DNA of 64,000 nt from CAZMRF01 sp964568735 (GCA_964568735.1 CAZMRF010000006.1:1-64000), one strand, 5' to 3'. Counted from the first letter of the stretch, positions 34,493 to 42,870 are shown. Notes: generated by a model not told the origin, from the letters alone. Program-made: numbers and translations.

Positions 34493-35026
34493 ATGGGCGC
34501 AGTGCTCAGGAGTCTGGCCGGGATGACATCGATCCTCCTCCGCGGCGCCGGCATGATCCTTCGAAGGGGCGGAGTCAGCCTCGGGCTGCCTCAGGAGGGA
34601 AGCAAGGCGCCTCTCTTCTCCGCCAAGGACTCCGGCGGCACCGCCATCACGCTGGCGAAGTACACGGGCCGCAGCCACGTCGTGCTTTTCTTCTTCCCCA
34701 AGGCCGACACCCCCGGCTGAACGGTGGAGGCTCGCGGGTTCCGCGAGGCGATCGGGGAGATCAAGGGCCTGGGCGGAGAGGTCATCGGGGCCAGCCTCGA
34801 CGGCACGGGGGCTCAGGCGGCCTTCGCCGGGAGGCTCGGCCTACCGTTCTCCATGATCTGCGACACGGACGGTGCGGTCGCACGAGCCTTCGGCGTGCTG
34901 GGTCCCGGGTATGCAGCCAGGGTGACCTTCCTCATCGACAAGGAGGGGACCATCCGCAAGGTGTGGCCGAGGGTTTCACCGGCGACGCACGCGGCGCAGG
35001 TCGTCGAGGCGCTCAGAGGACTCTGA
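34493..35026 (+). CDS. Selenocysteine peroxiredoxin (AhpC/TSA-BCP type) with in-frame TGA at residue 76
   Basis: Read through one TGA (34718-34720), this is a complete 177-residue peroxiredoxin, an enzyme that reduces peroxides with thiol reductants. The ATG at 34493 has GGGAGGAG just upstream. Before the TGA the frame gives VVLFFFPKADTPG; after it, TVEARGFREAIGEIK, then SMICDTDGAVARAFGV and VTFLIDKEGTIRKVWP. In BCP-type enzymes the residue between TPG and T is the peroxidatic cysteine, so TGA falls exactly on the catalytic position. The resolving cysteine five residues on is absent (Arg81), and the only Cys is in MICDTD. A hairpin ten bases after the TGA fits a bacterial SECIS. A point mutation making a pseudogene is the alternative, but the downstream half shows no decay. 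sel genes are not in the window. Confidence 0.85.
34721..34747 (+). promoter_or_regulatory. Candidate bacterial SECIS element
   Basis: Directly after the in-frame TGA come ten linker bases, then a perfect 7-bp stem CTCGCGG/CCGCGAG (34731-34737 with 34741-34747) closing a GTT loop. Bacterial SECIS elements bind SelB through an apical stem-loop a short distance 3' of the UGA, usually with a G among the first loop bases. Here the loop G is the 18th base after the TGA, inside the usual range. The element lies within the coding sequence, as required in bacteria. Confidence 0.65.
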
Positions 35027-35040
35027 CCCCGGTCGATCTC

Positions 35041-36051
35041 CTAGCCCGATGTAGCCGTGGCCCGTGAGCCATCAGGAGCGGGCGCCACCCGGACGGACTG
35101 GATCCTCACCTGCGCCAGGGGCCTGTAGGGCACCGCGTCGCGCGTCCCGGCGGTTGGCAGGTTCTCGATGGCGGCCAGCGCCTCCTCCCCTGAGGCGAGG
35201 GCGCCGAAGATGGTGAAGACTCCGTCTCGCTCCCGGGTCTCCCCAAGGCTGATCACGAAGAGAGACCCGTGATCATTGGGTCCCATCCTCAGCATCGAGA
35301 GCGTCCCTCTCTGGTGCTTCAGCCCCGAGGAAACCTCGGGGCCCAGCGAGTAGCCGGGTGTGCTCGTCCCGTCCCCGGCCCTGTCCCCGGCGTGAATCTC
35401 GATACCCTTCACCACGGCATGGACCAGCGTGCCGTCGTAGTAGCCCTGGTTCGCCAGATCGTAGAAGTTCTGAACGTGCTTCGGAGCTTCCTTCCCCAGG
35501 AGATCGAAGACCAGGGTGCCGTAATCGGTCTCCACGACGGCCCGGTAGGGCTTCTGCGGTTCGAAGCGGGGGATCACGACGAGCGGGATCTCCTGGACCT
35601 CGGAGCCTTCGAGGGACAGGCGTGCCGTGTAGCGCCCCGGAGCGTCCATGCCCACGACCGCGTCGCGCAGATCGAGGATGCGGCCGAAGAACCCGCCGGG
35701 AGGGATCACTGCCGGCTCCAGACGCCGGTCTGGAGCGCGGTCCTGACGGGCCGCAAGCCGGCGCCCCTCGTCGAGATTGATGATCCCCAGGTTCCCGAGC
35801 AGATCCAGCCCCGACGCATTCTCGAAGGCCTTCTCGCCTGTGTTGAATACGGCCACGCGCACCATCACCGGGTCACCGGCATACGTGAACTGGCCCAGCC
35901 GTTCGAGAGTGAACTTGAGCCCGGCTTCACCACCCGAGGCCTCCTCGGCGCGATTCGGAATTTCGGCCGCCAGGAGGGCCAGCGCCACCCCGAGGGCCCC
36001 GAGAATCCTGAACCTCCATCGCGTGTGCTGGCTCGAATCAGTCGATCTCAC
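35041..36051 (-). CDS. Exported cyclophilin-type peptidyl-prolyl isomerase with N-terminal extra domain
   Basis: A 336-residue protein. The N-terminus has a hydrophobic stretch (ILGALGVALALLAAEIP), so it is probably exported or anchored. Residues about 40-165 form a beta-rich domain, and residues about 175-325 are a cyclophilin domain (VETDYGTLVFDLLGKEAPKHVQNFYDLANQGYYDGT). The catalytic FxRxxxxF pattern reads LVHAVVKG, so the key arginine is missing and isomerase activity is doubtful. The GTG start lies inside the end of comF (14-base overlap), pointing to co-transcription. Confidence 0.75.
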   Translation of the reverse strand: MRSTDSSQHTRWRFRILGALGVALALLAAEIPNRAEEASGGEAGLKFTLERLGQFTYAGDPVMVRVAVFNTGEKAFENASGLDLLGNLGIINLDEGRRLAARQDRAPDRRLEPAVIPPGGFFGRILDLRDAVVGMDAPGRYTARLSLEGSEVQEIPLVVIPRFEPQKPYRAVVETDYGTLVFDLLGKEAPKHVQNFYDLANQGYYDGTLVHAVVKGIEIHAGDRAGDGTSTPGYSLGPEVSSGLKHQRGTLSMLRMGPNDHGSLFVISLGETRERDGVFTIFGALASGEEALAAIENLPTAGTRDAVPYRPLAQVRIQSVRVAPAPDGSRATATSG

Positions 36052-36982
36052 CGTCTCCTCCGCTCGATCCCCGTGTGGATCGAAGGTTCGCGCTGCGCGC
36101 GGGTGTTCTCGCAGCCACTGCCACGATCACTTCCCTGGCGCCGGCTCCCAGGAGGATCGTTGAACACTCTGCCGCCGTCGCTCCGGTCGTCAGAACATCG
36201 TCCACCAGCAGCACCCTGCTCCCGCGAACAACTGCCGCTCCGCGAGCCGGCCCGTAGGCACCCCGCGGGTTGATCAGTCGCTCCTTCCGCGCCAGGCCCG
36301 TCTGGGGCGGCCCGCCTCTCAGCCGCCTGAGCGCTTGCGCGACCCTCGATGGAGCGAATCGGCGCCTCCGCAGCGCATCACGCAATCGCCGGGCGAGAAG
36401 CAGCGCCTGATCGTAACCCCTCTCCCTGCGCCGGTCCCGCGCCAGCGGCACGGGTACCACGAGGCAGCCGGTGAGCCTCGGGCCGAGCTCGCGGGCCAGA
36501 AGTGCCTCGGCAAGCCGCTCACCGATGGGCCTCGCAAGACCCGGGCGACCCTCGTACTTGAAGGCGTGCACCAGATCCCTCAGGCGGCCATCATAGTGCC
36601 CCCACGATACGACCGCCGTGAAGGGCGGGCTTCCGTCGCGGGCCGCGTCCTCCAGGCATCGCGGGCACCGGAAGCCCCGAGAGACGGTCTCCGTGAAGGC
36701 GAGTGCTCCCGAGCAGAGCTCGCAGGAGAGCTGTCCGGCCGGAAGGACCTCACTCCAGCAGGCACCACAGACTCCGTGCTTCCCCCAGCCCATCTCCATC
36801 CGGCAGCACGGACAGTTCGGTGAGAGGATGGCCGCGCCCATCGAGCGTATCCCAGTTGCGATGGAGGGGAGCAGCCACCGGACGGGAAGACGGAGGTAAC
36901 GGCCCACCCGCGCCTGCAACGCGACCCGTGTCATGACCCGGACCGGCTCCTGGGGCCACGAGCAGGGGAGGGCCGGGATCAT
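36038..36982 (-). CDS. comF: ComF-family phosphoribosyltransferase-like protein
   Basis: ComF homologues take part in DNA uptake or processing and are widespread beside housekeeping genes. The N-terminal zinc-ribbon cysteines (NCPCC, CGACW, CELC, CPRC) are followed by the double-wing region YDGRLRDLVHAFKYEG and the PRPP-binding loop RVLLVDDVLTTGATAAEC, which is a near-perfect PRTase motif. The start is uncertain: 36982 gives 314 residues and an ATG at 36934 gives 298. In other bacteria it supports competence with type IV pili, which fits pilT in the same window. Confidence 0.85.
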   Translation of the reverse strand: MIPALPCSWPQEPVRVMTRVALQARVGRYLRLPVRWLLPSIATGIRSMGAAILSPNCPCCRMEMGWGKHGVCGACWSEVLPAGQLSCELCSGALAFTETVSRGFRCPRCLEDAARDGSPPFTAVVSWGHYDGRLRDLVHAFKYEGRPGLARPIGERLAEALLARELGPRLTGCLVVPVPLARDRRRERGYDQALLLARRLRDALRRRRFAPSRVAQALRRLRGGPPQTGLARKERLINPRGAYGPARGAAVVRGSRVLLVDDVLTTGATAAECSTILLGAGAREVIVAVAARTPARSANLRSTRGSSGGDGEID

Positions 36983-37111
36983 AGGAAGTCCCCGGCGCAT
37001 TCTCAACGGGGATTGAAGCGGCAGCACGCGGCTGCGGGTCCGGGAGCCTGATCGGCCATCAGGGGCGCGGGTCGCTTCGAGAGCGCCGCGCCTCGGAGAG
37101 CCTGCCCGAGC

Positions 37112-38485
37112 TCAGGATGTGCTGCTGTAGATCGGACCGGTGATGGTCCCCTTCTCGTCCCGCGCCCGATCTTCGCCGAAATCGAGGACGATCTGGTTCC
37201 ACTCGAGGCAGGTGGTGCACCGATCCTCCCAATCGGCGTACCTGGCCCCGCAGACGGCGCAGTGATAGAGGAGGTTGGGGAGGCCCAGGAGCTTGAGTGT
37301 CTTGCGATACTCCCGGGACGACTCGCGGTACTCATGCCGCCGCTCGTGGATCGAGGCCATCCACGCGTGCATGGTTGGTGAGCTGTCCGCTCGATCCATG
37401 AGAGGGCGAAGCTCGCGGTAGCCATCCTCGATCATCTCGAGCCTCAGGTAGAGCCGTGCCAGGAAGAGTCGCGGGAGAAAGTCGCTCGCCGCGCGCCCGA
37501 CCGCGGTCTGCAGCGCTTCGATGGCCATCTCGGGCTCGGAGGTCGTCAGGAAGTGGTCCTCCATCAGAGAGAGGAAGACGGGTGATCCCGTGCGATCGAA
37601 GCCCCGGGCCCATGCCTCGACGCCGGCCTTCGCCTGGCCCATGTTCACGAGCACTTCACCCAGCAGGACGTGGGCTGGGACGAACAGCGGGTCGCTCTTC
37701 ACGATCTTGCGAAGGGAATTGGCGCACTCCCGGTCTCGCCCCGCTGTGCTCCGGGCCACGGCCATCTGGTAGCGGATCCCGACGCTGAACCGCCGCTCGG
37801 CCTCGACCTTGTAGGGCGTCTTCTCGGTCTGCGCCTCGATGAGACCCTGGATCTGCCAGGCCCGCTCCCAGTCGCCCTGCTTCATGGCGATCCTCCTGAG
37901 CTTGCGGTAGGCCGTGAGGGCCCTCCTCGGACGGAGCTGGATGATCCTGTTGAGCACGACCTTCGCTTTCTCGACATCGTCCAGCGCTTCGTAGTCCCTG
38001 GCGAGCTCGTGCAGGATCTCCTGGTCATCCCGGCGGAGCCGGTGGGCCTTCCTGTGGAGGTCCACCGCCTCGCGGTGGTTGCGGAGCGCTCTCTGCGCCT
38101 GTCCGGCGCCAATCAGCGCTTCGACGTGGTTGGGATCGGCCGAGAGGACGGCCTGGAAATGCACGAGCGCCCTCTCCTCCTGGCCCTCCCGGACAGCCTC
38201 GATCCCCTGCCTGTAGAGCTCCTCGAGCTGGCGGGTCTCCTTCGTGCCTCTCAGCCCTTCGAGACGCCGCAGGAGCTCTCGGGAATCACGGAAGATGGAC
38301 CCCGTGAGGACGACAGTCGCCCCGAGCAGGAACGCGCTGCCCAGAAGGGCATAGACCGGAATCGTGAGATCGTCTGTGAGGGCGAAGGGGAGCGACAGCG
38401 TGGCGTGGTTTCGGATGACGAGGAGCGCCGCCGCTGCCGTGAGGGCCAGGTTGAGGAGCAGTACCAGGAAGGTCCGGATCTTCAT
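37112..38485 (-). CDS. LapA-LapB-like fusion: membrane-anchored TPR protein with rubredoxin-type zinc domain
   Basis: A 457-residue protein. The first 75 residues contain two membrane segments (LLLNLALTAAAALLVIRNH and IPVYALLGSAFLLGATVVL) arranged like LapA (DUF1049). TPR repeats follow from about 90 to 390, and the C-terminal CAVCGARYADWEDRCTTC is the rubredoxin-like metal site of LapB (YciM). In enterobacteria LapB recruits FtsH to LpxC and tunes lipopolysaccharide synthesis, with LapA encoded separately. Here both parts are on one chain. It sits in the run of housekeeping genes after the DksA-like gene. Confidence 0.8.
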   Translation of the reverse strand: MKIRTFLVLLLNLALTAAAALLVIRNHATLSLPFALTDDLTIPVYALLGSAFLLGATVVLTGSIFRDSRELLRRLEGLRGTKETRQLEELYRQGIEAVREGQEERALVHFQAVLSADPNHVEALIGAGQAQRALRNHREAVDLHRKAHRLRRDDQEILHELARDYEALDDVEKAKVVLNRIIQLRPRRALTAYRKLRRIAMKQGDWERAWQIQGLIEAQTEKTPYKVEAERRFSVGIRYQMAVARSTAGRDRECANSLRKIVKSDPLFVPAHVLLGEVLVNMGQAKAGVEAWARGFDRTGSPVFLSLMEDHFLTTSEPEMAIEALQTAVGRAASDFLPRLFLARLYLRLEMIEDGYRELRPLMDRADSSPTMHAWMASIHERRHEYRESSREYRKTLKLLGLPNLLYHCAVCGARYADWEDRCTTCLEWNQIVLDFGEDRARDEKGTITGPIYSSTS

Positions 38486-38518
38486 CTTGATGCCGCGGCG
38501 ACCGGACCCGGGGTCCGG

Positions 38519-38887
38519 CTATTGACCTGCTTCTTGAAGCCTCCCCTTGTCAAAGGCCTCCTGGCAGGCCAGGCAGTATCGCGCCCATGGTACGGCATCC
38601 AGGCGCTTCTTGTGGATGATCTCTCCGCACTCCTCGCAGACGCCGAACTCGCTCTCCCCGATCCTGCTGAGCGCATACTCGACTTCTTGGAGCACGACGC
38701 GCTCGCTGTTGCTGAGAGAGTAGAGGAACTCCTTGGTGTAGGAAGTGGAGGCCTTGTCGGCGAGGTCCTGGGTGCCCCCCGCGTCGCTCTCCCTTCCGTA
38801 GTTCTTGTCCCGGTTGTAGGCCGCCGTGAGCTCCTGCCTCTTGGCGAGGAGCTTCTTCTTGTATGAGACCATCGTTCGCTTGTCCAT
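38519..38887 (-). CDS. DksA/TraR-type zinc-finger protein
   Basis: A 122-residue protein of the DksA/TraR family. A coiled-coil N-terminus (YKKKLLAKRQELTAAYNRD) is followed by AGGTQDLADKASTSYTKEF, then a four-cysteine finger CEECG with CLAC. DksA binds the secondary channel of RNA polymerase and works with ppGpp; the DxxDxA coiled-coil tip appears here as QDLADKA. Shorter relatives are less well defined, so the precise role is inferred. It lies between rlmH and the lapB-like gene, all on the minus strand. Confidence 0.85.
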   Translation of the reverse strand: MDKRTMVSYKKKLLAKRQELTAAYNRDKNYGRESDAGGTQDLADKASTSYTKEFLYSLSNSERVVLQEVEYALSRIGESEFGVCEECGEIIHKKRLDAVPWARYCLACQEAFDKGRLQEAGQ

Positions 38888-38914
38888 GACGTTCTCCCGT
38901 CGGCCCTCGCCAGG

Positions 38915-39385
38915 TCAGTGATGGTATCGTCCACCGCGCAGAATGGTGAAGGCCCTGTAAACCTGCTCCATCGCGATCATCCGCGCCGCCTCGTGGGTCA
39001 GCGTCATTCTCGAGAGCGCCACCACGCTCGAGGCGCTGCTCCTCACGCCTTCGGAGACTCCGTAAGGGCCGCCGATGACAATCACCACGCCGGCCGGGTG
39101 CCCTTCCAGGGCGGAACCCAGCAGCGTGGCGAATTCACCCGAGTCCACCTGCCGGCCGCGCTCGTCCAGCACGATGACATGCTCGCCCGGGCGGAGGGCC
39201 TCGAGGAGGCGTTTCCCCTCCCGTTCAGCTCGCTCGCGAGGCGTCACCGCGGCATCCCGCGGCGCCTCGCGCACCTCCCGGATCTCCAGCTTGCAGAAGC
39301 GCCGGACGCGGTCGATGTATTCCGCCGTCAGCGCCTCGATGCGGCGGTCCCGGGTCTTTCCGGCCCACAGGACCGCGACCTTCAT
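38915..39385 (-). CDS. rlmH: RlmH, 23S rRNA (pseudouridine1915-N3) methyltransferase
   Basis: A SPOUT-fold enzyme that methylates pseudouridine 1915 in helix 69 of 23S rRNA on assembled ribosomes. The 156-residue length is typical. Motifs are VIVLDERGRQVDSGEFA, the knot loop VIVIGGPYGVSEGV and the terminal LSRMTLTHEAARMIAMEQVYRAFTI ending GRYHH. Its ATG overlaps the stop of the AAA+ gene in ATGA. Confidence 0.97.
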   Translation of the reverse strand: MKVAVLWAGKTRDRRIEALTAEYIDRVRRFCKLEIREVREAPRDAAVTPRERAEREGKRLLEALRPGEHVIVLDERGRQVDSGEFATLLGSALEGHPAGVVIVIGGPYGVSEGVRSSASSVVALSRMTLTHEAARMIAMEQVYRAFTILRGGRYHH

Positions 39386-40371
39386 CTCTTTCCGTGGCCC
39401 GCCGGCGGCGAGCCGGAGACCGCGTACCTCTTGATCTTGGCGTGCAACGTCTTGCGGCTGATGCCGAGGATGGCGGCGGCTCGGGAGCGGTTACCTCTCG
39501 TCCGTCTCAACACCTCCCGGATGTACATCTCCTCCACGGCGGCAAGGCTCATGGACCGAGCCGCGGAACCGGCGACCATCTGGTCCACCTGGGTCCGACC
39601 GCCCAGAGGCAGATCCTCGGGCTCGATCACGGCTCCGGTGGCGCGGATGGCTGCAGCCTCGATGGCGTTGATCACCTCCCGCACATTGCCCGGCCACGCG
39701 TACTCCTTCATCATCCGGCGCGCCAGCGGGCTGAACCGCTCCGGCCCCCCCCTGTTGCGCGCCCGATAGAGCTTCAGGAAGTATTTCGCGAGGAGAGGCA
39801 CGTCCTCCGGGCGCTCTCTGAGGGGCGGGATGCGGATCTGGACGACGTTCAGCCTGTAGAAGAGGTCCTCCCGGAAGGTGCCGACCTCGACCATCTCGTG
39901 AAGGGCATCCCGGCTGGCCGCCAGGACACGGACATCCACGCGGACCGTCTCGGTCCCGCCGAGGCGCTCGAAGGCCTTCTCCTGAAGGACCCTCAGCAGC
40001 TTCGCCTGCACCAGGGGGCTGAGCGCCTCCAACCCGTCGAGGAAGAGCGTGCCTCCGTCCGCAGTTTCGAATCTCCCGCTCTTCCGCGCATGGGCATCGG
40101 TGTGGGACCCGCGCTCATGCCCGAAGAGCTCGCTTTCAAAGAGCTCAGCCGGGATGTTGGCGCAGGGGACGGTCACGAAGGGCCGTTCCCGCCGCGGGCC
40201 TCTGCGGTGGATGTGCTCCGCGAGGAGCCCTTTCCCGGTGCCGCTTTCCCCCAGAATGAGGACACTGGCTTCGCTCCTGGCGACCTTCTCGGCCAGGTCG
40301 AGCACGGCTTCCATGGCCGCCGACCTGCCCACGAAGACCGGAGCGTCCGTTCCTCTTTTTGAGGGTGGCAT
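39382..40371 (-). CDS. Sigma-54-activator-like AAA+ protein with degenerate GAFTGA and Walker B
   Basis: A 329-residue protein with an AAA+ domain (about 10-250) and a Fis-type HTH at the C-terminus (RSRAAAILGISRKTLHAKIKRY), and no N-terminal sensor. Walker A GESGTGKG is at 41-48. The sigma-54 contact loop GAFTGA reads GSHTDA (88-93). Walker B, normally LFLDEIGE, reads LFLDGLEA, losing the catalytic glutamate. R-finger and sensor motifs (FREDLFYRLNVVQIRIPPLRER, YAWPGNVRE) are kept. It may bind DNA and nucleotide without opening sigma-54 promoters. It lies between rsfS and rlmH, sharing ATGA with rlmH. Confidence 0.85.
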   Translation of the reverse strand: MPPSKRGTDAPVFVGRSAAMEAVLDLAEKVARSEASVLILGESGTGKGLLAEHIHRRGPRRERPFVTVPCANIPAELFESELFGHERGSHTDAHARKSGRFETADGGTLFLDGLEALSPLVQAKLLRVLQEKAFERLGGTETVRVDVRVLAASRDALHEMVEVGTFREDLFYRLNVVQIRIPPLRERPEDVPLLAKYFLKLYRARNRGGPERFSPLARRMMKEYAWPGNVREVINAIEAAAIRATGAVIEPEDLPLGGRTQVDQMVAGSAARSMSLAAVEEMYIREVLRRTRGNRSRAAAILGISRKTLHAKIKRYAVSGSPPAGHGKR

Positions 40372-40414
40372 AATCTAGACAGCCGGTTCTGCGTTGTCAA
40401 AAACCGAGCGGCAG

Positions 40415-40828
40415 TCAGCCTTTCCGGGATCTCCCCCCGAGAGAGCCCTTCCGGACCTCCTTGTCTCCTTCACGCCCGTCCCAGGAGAGGCTCGGCGCGT
40501 CGGACCAGAGCTTCTCCAGCGCGTAGTACATCCGCCGCTCTACGGTGAAGATGTGGACGATGAAGTCGATGTAGTCCATCAGGACCCACTCGCCGCGGCC
40601 ATGCCCCTCGACGTGCTTCGGGCGGCGTTTCGTCGCCCTGAGAGTGTCCTCGATGGCGTCCGCCACGGTCTGAACCTGCCGTGTCGAGCGGCCATGGCAG
40701 ATGATGAAGAAATCGGTCACGTCGCTGAGGCCCCTGAGGTCCAGGACCACGAGGTCCTCGGCCTTCTTCGCCTGGGCCGCTTTCACGGCCAGATCCAGGG
40801 CCGGGTCAGGCAATGAGGGTCGTGCCAT
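40415..40828 (-). CDS. rsfS: RsfS ribosomal silencing factor
   Basis: RsfS binds ribosomal protein L14 and blocks joining of the subunits when nutrients are low. The 137-residue protein has AEDLVVLDLRGLSDVTDFFIICHG, VQTVADAIE and EGHGRGEWVLMDYIDFIVHIF. The ATG at 40828 lies within the end of nadD (23-base overlap). The nadD-rsfS order is widely conserved. Confidence 0.96.
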   Translation of the reverse strand: MARPSLPDPALDLAVKAAQAKKAEDLVVLDLRGLSDVTDFFIICHGRSTRQVQTVADAIEDTLRATKRRPKHVEGHGRGEWVLMDYIDFIVHIFTVERRMYYALEKLWSDAPSLSWDGREGDKEVRKGSLGGRSRKG

Positions 40829-41465
40829 AGATTCCCTGCCGGCGGATATAGGTTTCGACGGGGGCCGGGACCAATCCGCTGACGGAGCGGCCACCGCGGA
40901 GGCGGGAGCGTATTTCCGTCGAGGAGACCTCGACGGGGTCCATTCTCACCAGAGCTGCCGCCGGCAGCCCCGGTTGAGGTGCTCCAGGCACCAGGCTCCC
41001 CGGTGGGAGCAGCTCGCCGCGGAGCAGCCCCGGAGCCCTGTCGCGGAGCGCCGCGCCCTCGATCCCCCTGCGGGGCGCGACGAGGAGGGCGGCCAGCGAG
41101 AGGATCTCCGGGCAGGAGCGCCAGGTCTCCAGCTCGACGAAGGAATCGCTCCCGAGGATCAGGAAGAGGTCCATGCGCGGTCTCTCGGTGGTGAGAAGCC
41201 TGAGCGTGTCGGCGGTGTAGGAGATCCCCCCTCGCTGCAGCTCGATCGTTGAAGCGTCGATCGAGGACTCGTCCATCAGGGCGAGCACGAGCATGGCAAA
41301 GCGGCTGTAGCCGTCCGTGAGGTCCGGACGGTCCTTGTGAGGCGGGCGCGCGCACGGGACCATGAGCACGCGATCCAGGAGCGCGCAGCGGATGGCCGCC
41401 CGCGCCATCGCAAGGTGGCCGTTGTGTACGGGATCGAAGGTGCCGCCCAGGACTCCCAACCTCAT
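40806..41465 (-). CDS. nadD: NadD, nicotinate-nucleotide adenylyltransferase
   Basis: Catalyses NaMN + ATP to deamido-NAD in NAD synthesis. The 219-residue protein has GGTFDPVHNGHL at the N-terminus, PPHKDRPDLTDGYSRFAML, LILGSDSFVELETW and the C-terminal VSSTEIRSRLRGG. The ATG overlaps the obgE stop (ATGA). Confidence 0.96.
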   Translation of the reverse strand: MRLGVLGGTFDPVHNGHLAMARAAIRCALLDRVLMVPCARPPHKDRPDLTDGYSRFAMLVLALMDESSIDASTIELQRGGISYTADTLRLLTTERPRMDLFLILGSDSFVELETWRSCPEILSLAALLVAPRRGIEGAALRDRAPGLLRGELLPPGSLVPGAPQPGLPAAALVRMDPVEVSSTEIRSRLRGGRSVSGLVPAPVETYIRRQGIYGTTLIA

Positions 41466-42493
41466 GGCGCCGTCGCGGATCGTGCCTTCACCGCCCTCAG
41501 CTCCGATGCCAGGAGGCGCACCAGGTCGGAGAGGCCCTCGCCGGAGACCGAGGAGATCGCGATGAAGGGCGTGCCGCTCTCCGCGCAGGCTTCCCGCAGC
41601 CGCTGGAGCGCTTCATCGGCGCCCGGCAGGCCCGCCAGCAGGTCCAGCTTGGTCGCCACGACGACCTGGGGCTTCGTCGCCAGCCCTGCGCCGGCCTGCG
41701 CCAGCTCTCTGTTGATGGTCTCGAGCGAAGCGAGGGGCTCCGCGTCACCTGATCCGGAGAGGTCGACGAGATGCGCCAGCAGGCGGGTCCGCTCCACGTG
41801 CCGCAGGAAACGGGTGCCGAGTCCAGCTCCTTCGTGCGCCCCTTCGATGAGGCCGGGGATGTCGGCGACCACGAAGGACTCGAAGTCCCCGGCGTCGACC
41901 ACCCCCAGGTGAGGCGTGAGGGTTGTGAAGGGGTAGTCGGCAATCTTCGGGCGCGCTCCGGTGATGCGCGATATCAGGGTGCTCTTCCCGGCGTTGGGCA
42001 GACCCAGGAGGCCCACGTCGGCCAGGAGCCGCAACTCCAGGCGGAGGAATCGCTCCTCGCCCGGAGAGCCCTCCTCCCTTTTCCGCGGAGCCTGGTTCGT
42101 CGAGGTGGCGAATCGGGCGTTGCCTCGACCCCCTCGCCCTCCCCGGGCCGCGGTCCAGCGCTGACCGGCTTCGACGAGGTCCATGAGCGGCCTTGCCTCA
42201 TCGTCACGGACCTCCGTTCCGGCGGGCACGGCGACCAGGAGGTCTTCGCCCTGCCTCCCGTGCTGGTCCTTGCCGCGGCCGTGCTCTCCCTTCTCTGCCC
42301 GGAAGTGTTGTCGCAGCCTGAAAGCCGTCAGCGTCGTGAGCGCGCTGTCCACTTCGAAGATCACGCTTCCGCCATCACCCCCGTCGCCCCCGTCCGGTCC
42401 ACCTCTGGGGACGAACTTCTCGCGTCGGAAGGAGAGACACCCGTCGCCGCCCCGGCCGCCCATCACGAGAATCCGGGCGTAATCCACGAACAT
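41462..42493 (-). CDS. obgE: ObgE/CgtA GTPase
   Basis: An essential GTPase linked to assembly of the 50S subunit and to ppGpp. The 343-residue protein has the glycine-rich Obg domain (GGRGGDGCLSFRREKFVPRGGPDGGDGG), then G1 GLPNAGKST, G3 DIPGLIEGAHEGAGLG and G4 ATKLDL. It has no C-terminal OCT extension. It lies in the classical rplU-rpmA-obgE order. Confidence 0.98.
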   Translation of the reverse strand: MFVDYARILVMGGRGGDGCLSFRREKFVPRGGPDGGDGGDGGSVIFEVDSALTTLTAFRLRQHFRAEKGEHGRGKDQHGRQGEDLLVAVPAGTEVRDDEARPLMDLVEAGQRWTAARGGRGGRGNARFATSTNQAPRKREEGSPGEERFLRLELRLLADVGLLGLPNAGKSTLISRITGARPKIADYPFTTLTPHLGVVDAGDFESFVVADIPGLIEGAHEGAGLGTRFLRHVERTRLLAHLVDLSGSGDAEPLASLETINRELAQAGAGLATKPQVVVATKLDLLAGLPGADEALQRLREACAESGTPFIAISSVSGEGLSDLVRLLASELRAVKARSATAP

Positions 42494-42606
42494 GTTCGAC
42501 CTCTGCGCGGAAGGGAAGAAAGGAGAGGGTAGGGTCGGCGCCCGGCAGGCCGAGGTCCCGCCCGGCGAAGCCGGGCTGGCGGGGATCAGCTATGGAAGCA
42601 TCCCCT

Positions 42607-42870
42607 TCAGGCGGACTCCGCGGGACGAACATCGACGAAGCGGCCCATGCGGCCCCGGTCGCGGAACCGGACGATGCCGTCCGCGAGCGCAAAGAGCGTA
42701 TCGTCCTTCCCCCGGCCGACGTTCACCCCCGGCTTGATGGGAGTGCCCCGCTGGCGGACGAGAATCGAGCCACAGCGGACCACCTGCCCCGCGAAGCGCT
42801 TCACGCCGAGCCGCTGCGCGTTGCTGTCTCGTCCGTTGCGGGAGCTTCCTCCGCCCTTCTTGTGAGCCAT
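42607..42870 (-). CDS. rpmA: Ribosomal protein L27
   Basis: An 87-residue 50S protein reaching the peptidyl-transferase centre. It begins MAHKKGGGSSRNGRDSNAQRLGVK and continues with VRCGSILVRQRGT and GVNVGRGKDDTLFAL. There is no Firmicutes-type N-terminal extension. Confidence 0.98.
   Translation of the reverse strand: MAHKKGGGSSRNGRDSNAQRLGVKRFAGQVVRCGSILVRQRGTPIKPGVNVGRGKDDTLFALADGIVRFRDRGRMGRFVDVRPAESA

Noticed and set aside
34442..34720. Reading the peroxiredoxin as two separate short genes or a pseudogene split at 34720
   Set aside because: The frame is unbroken on both sides of the TGA, the break falls on the catalytic residue, and a SECIS-like hairpin follows.
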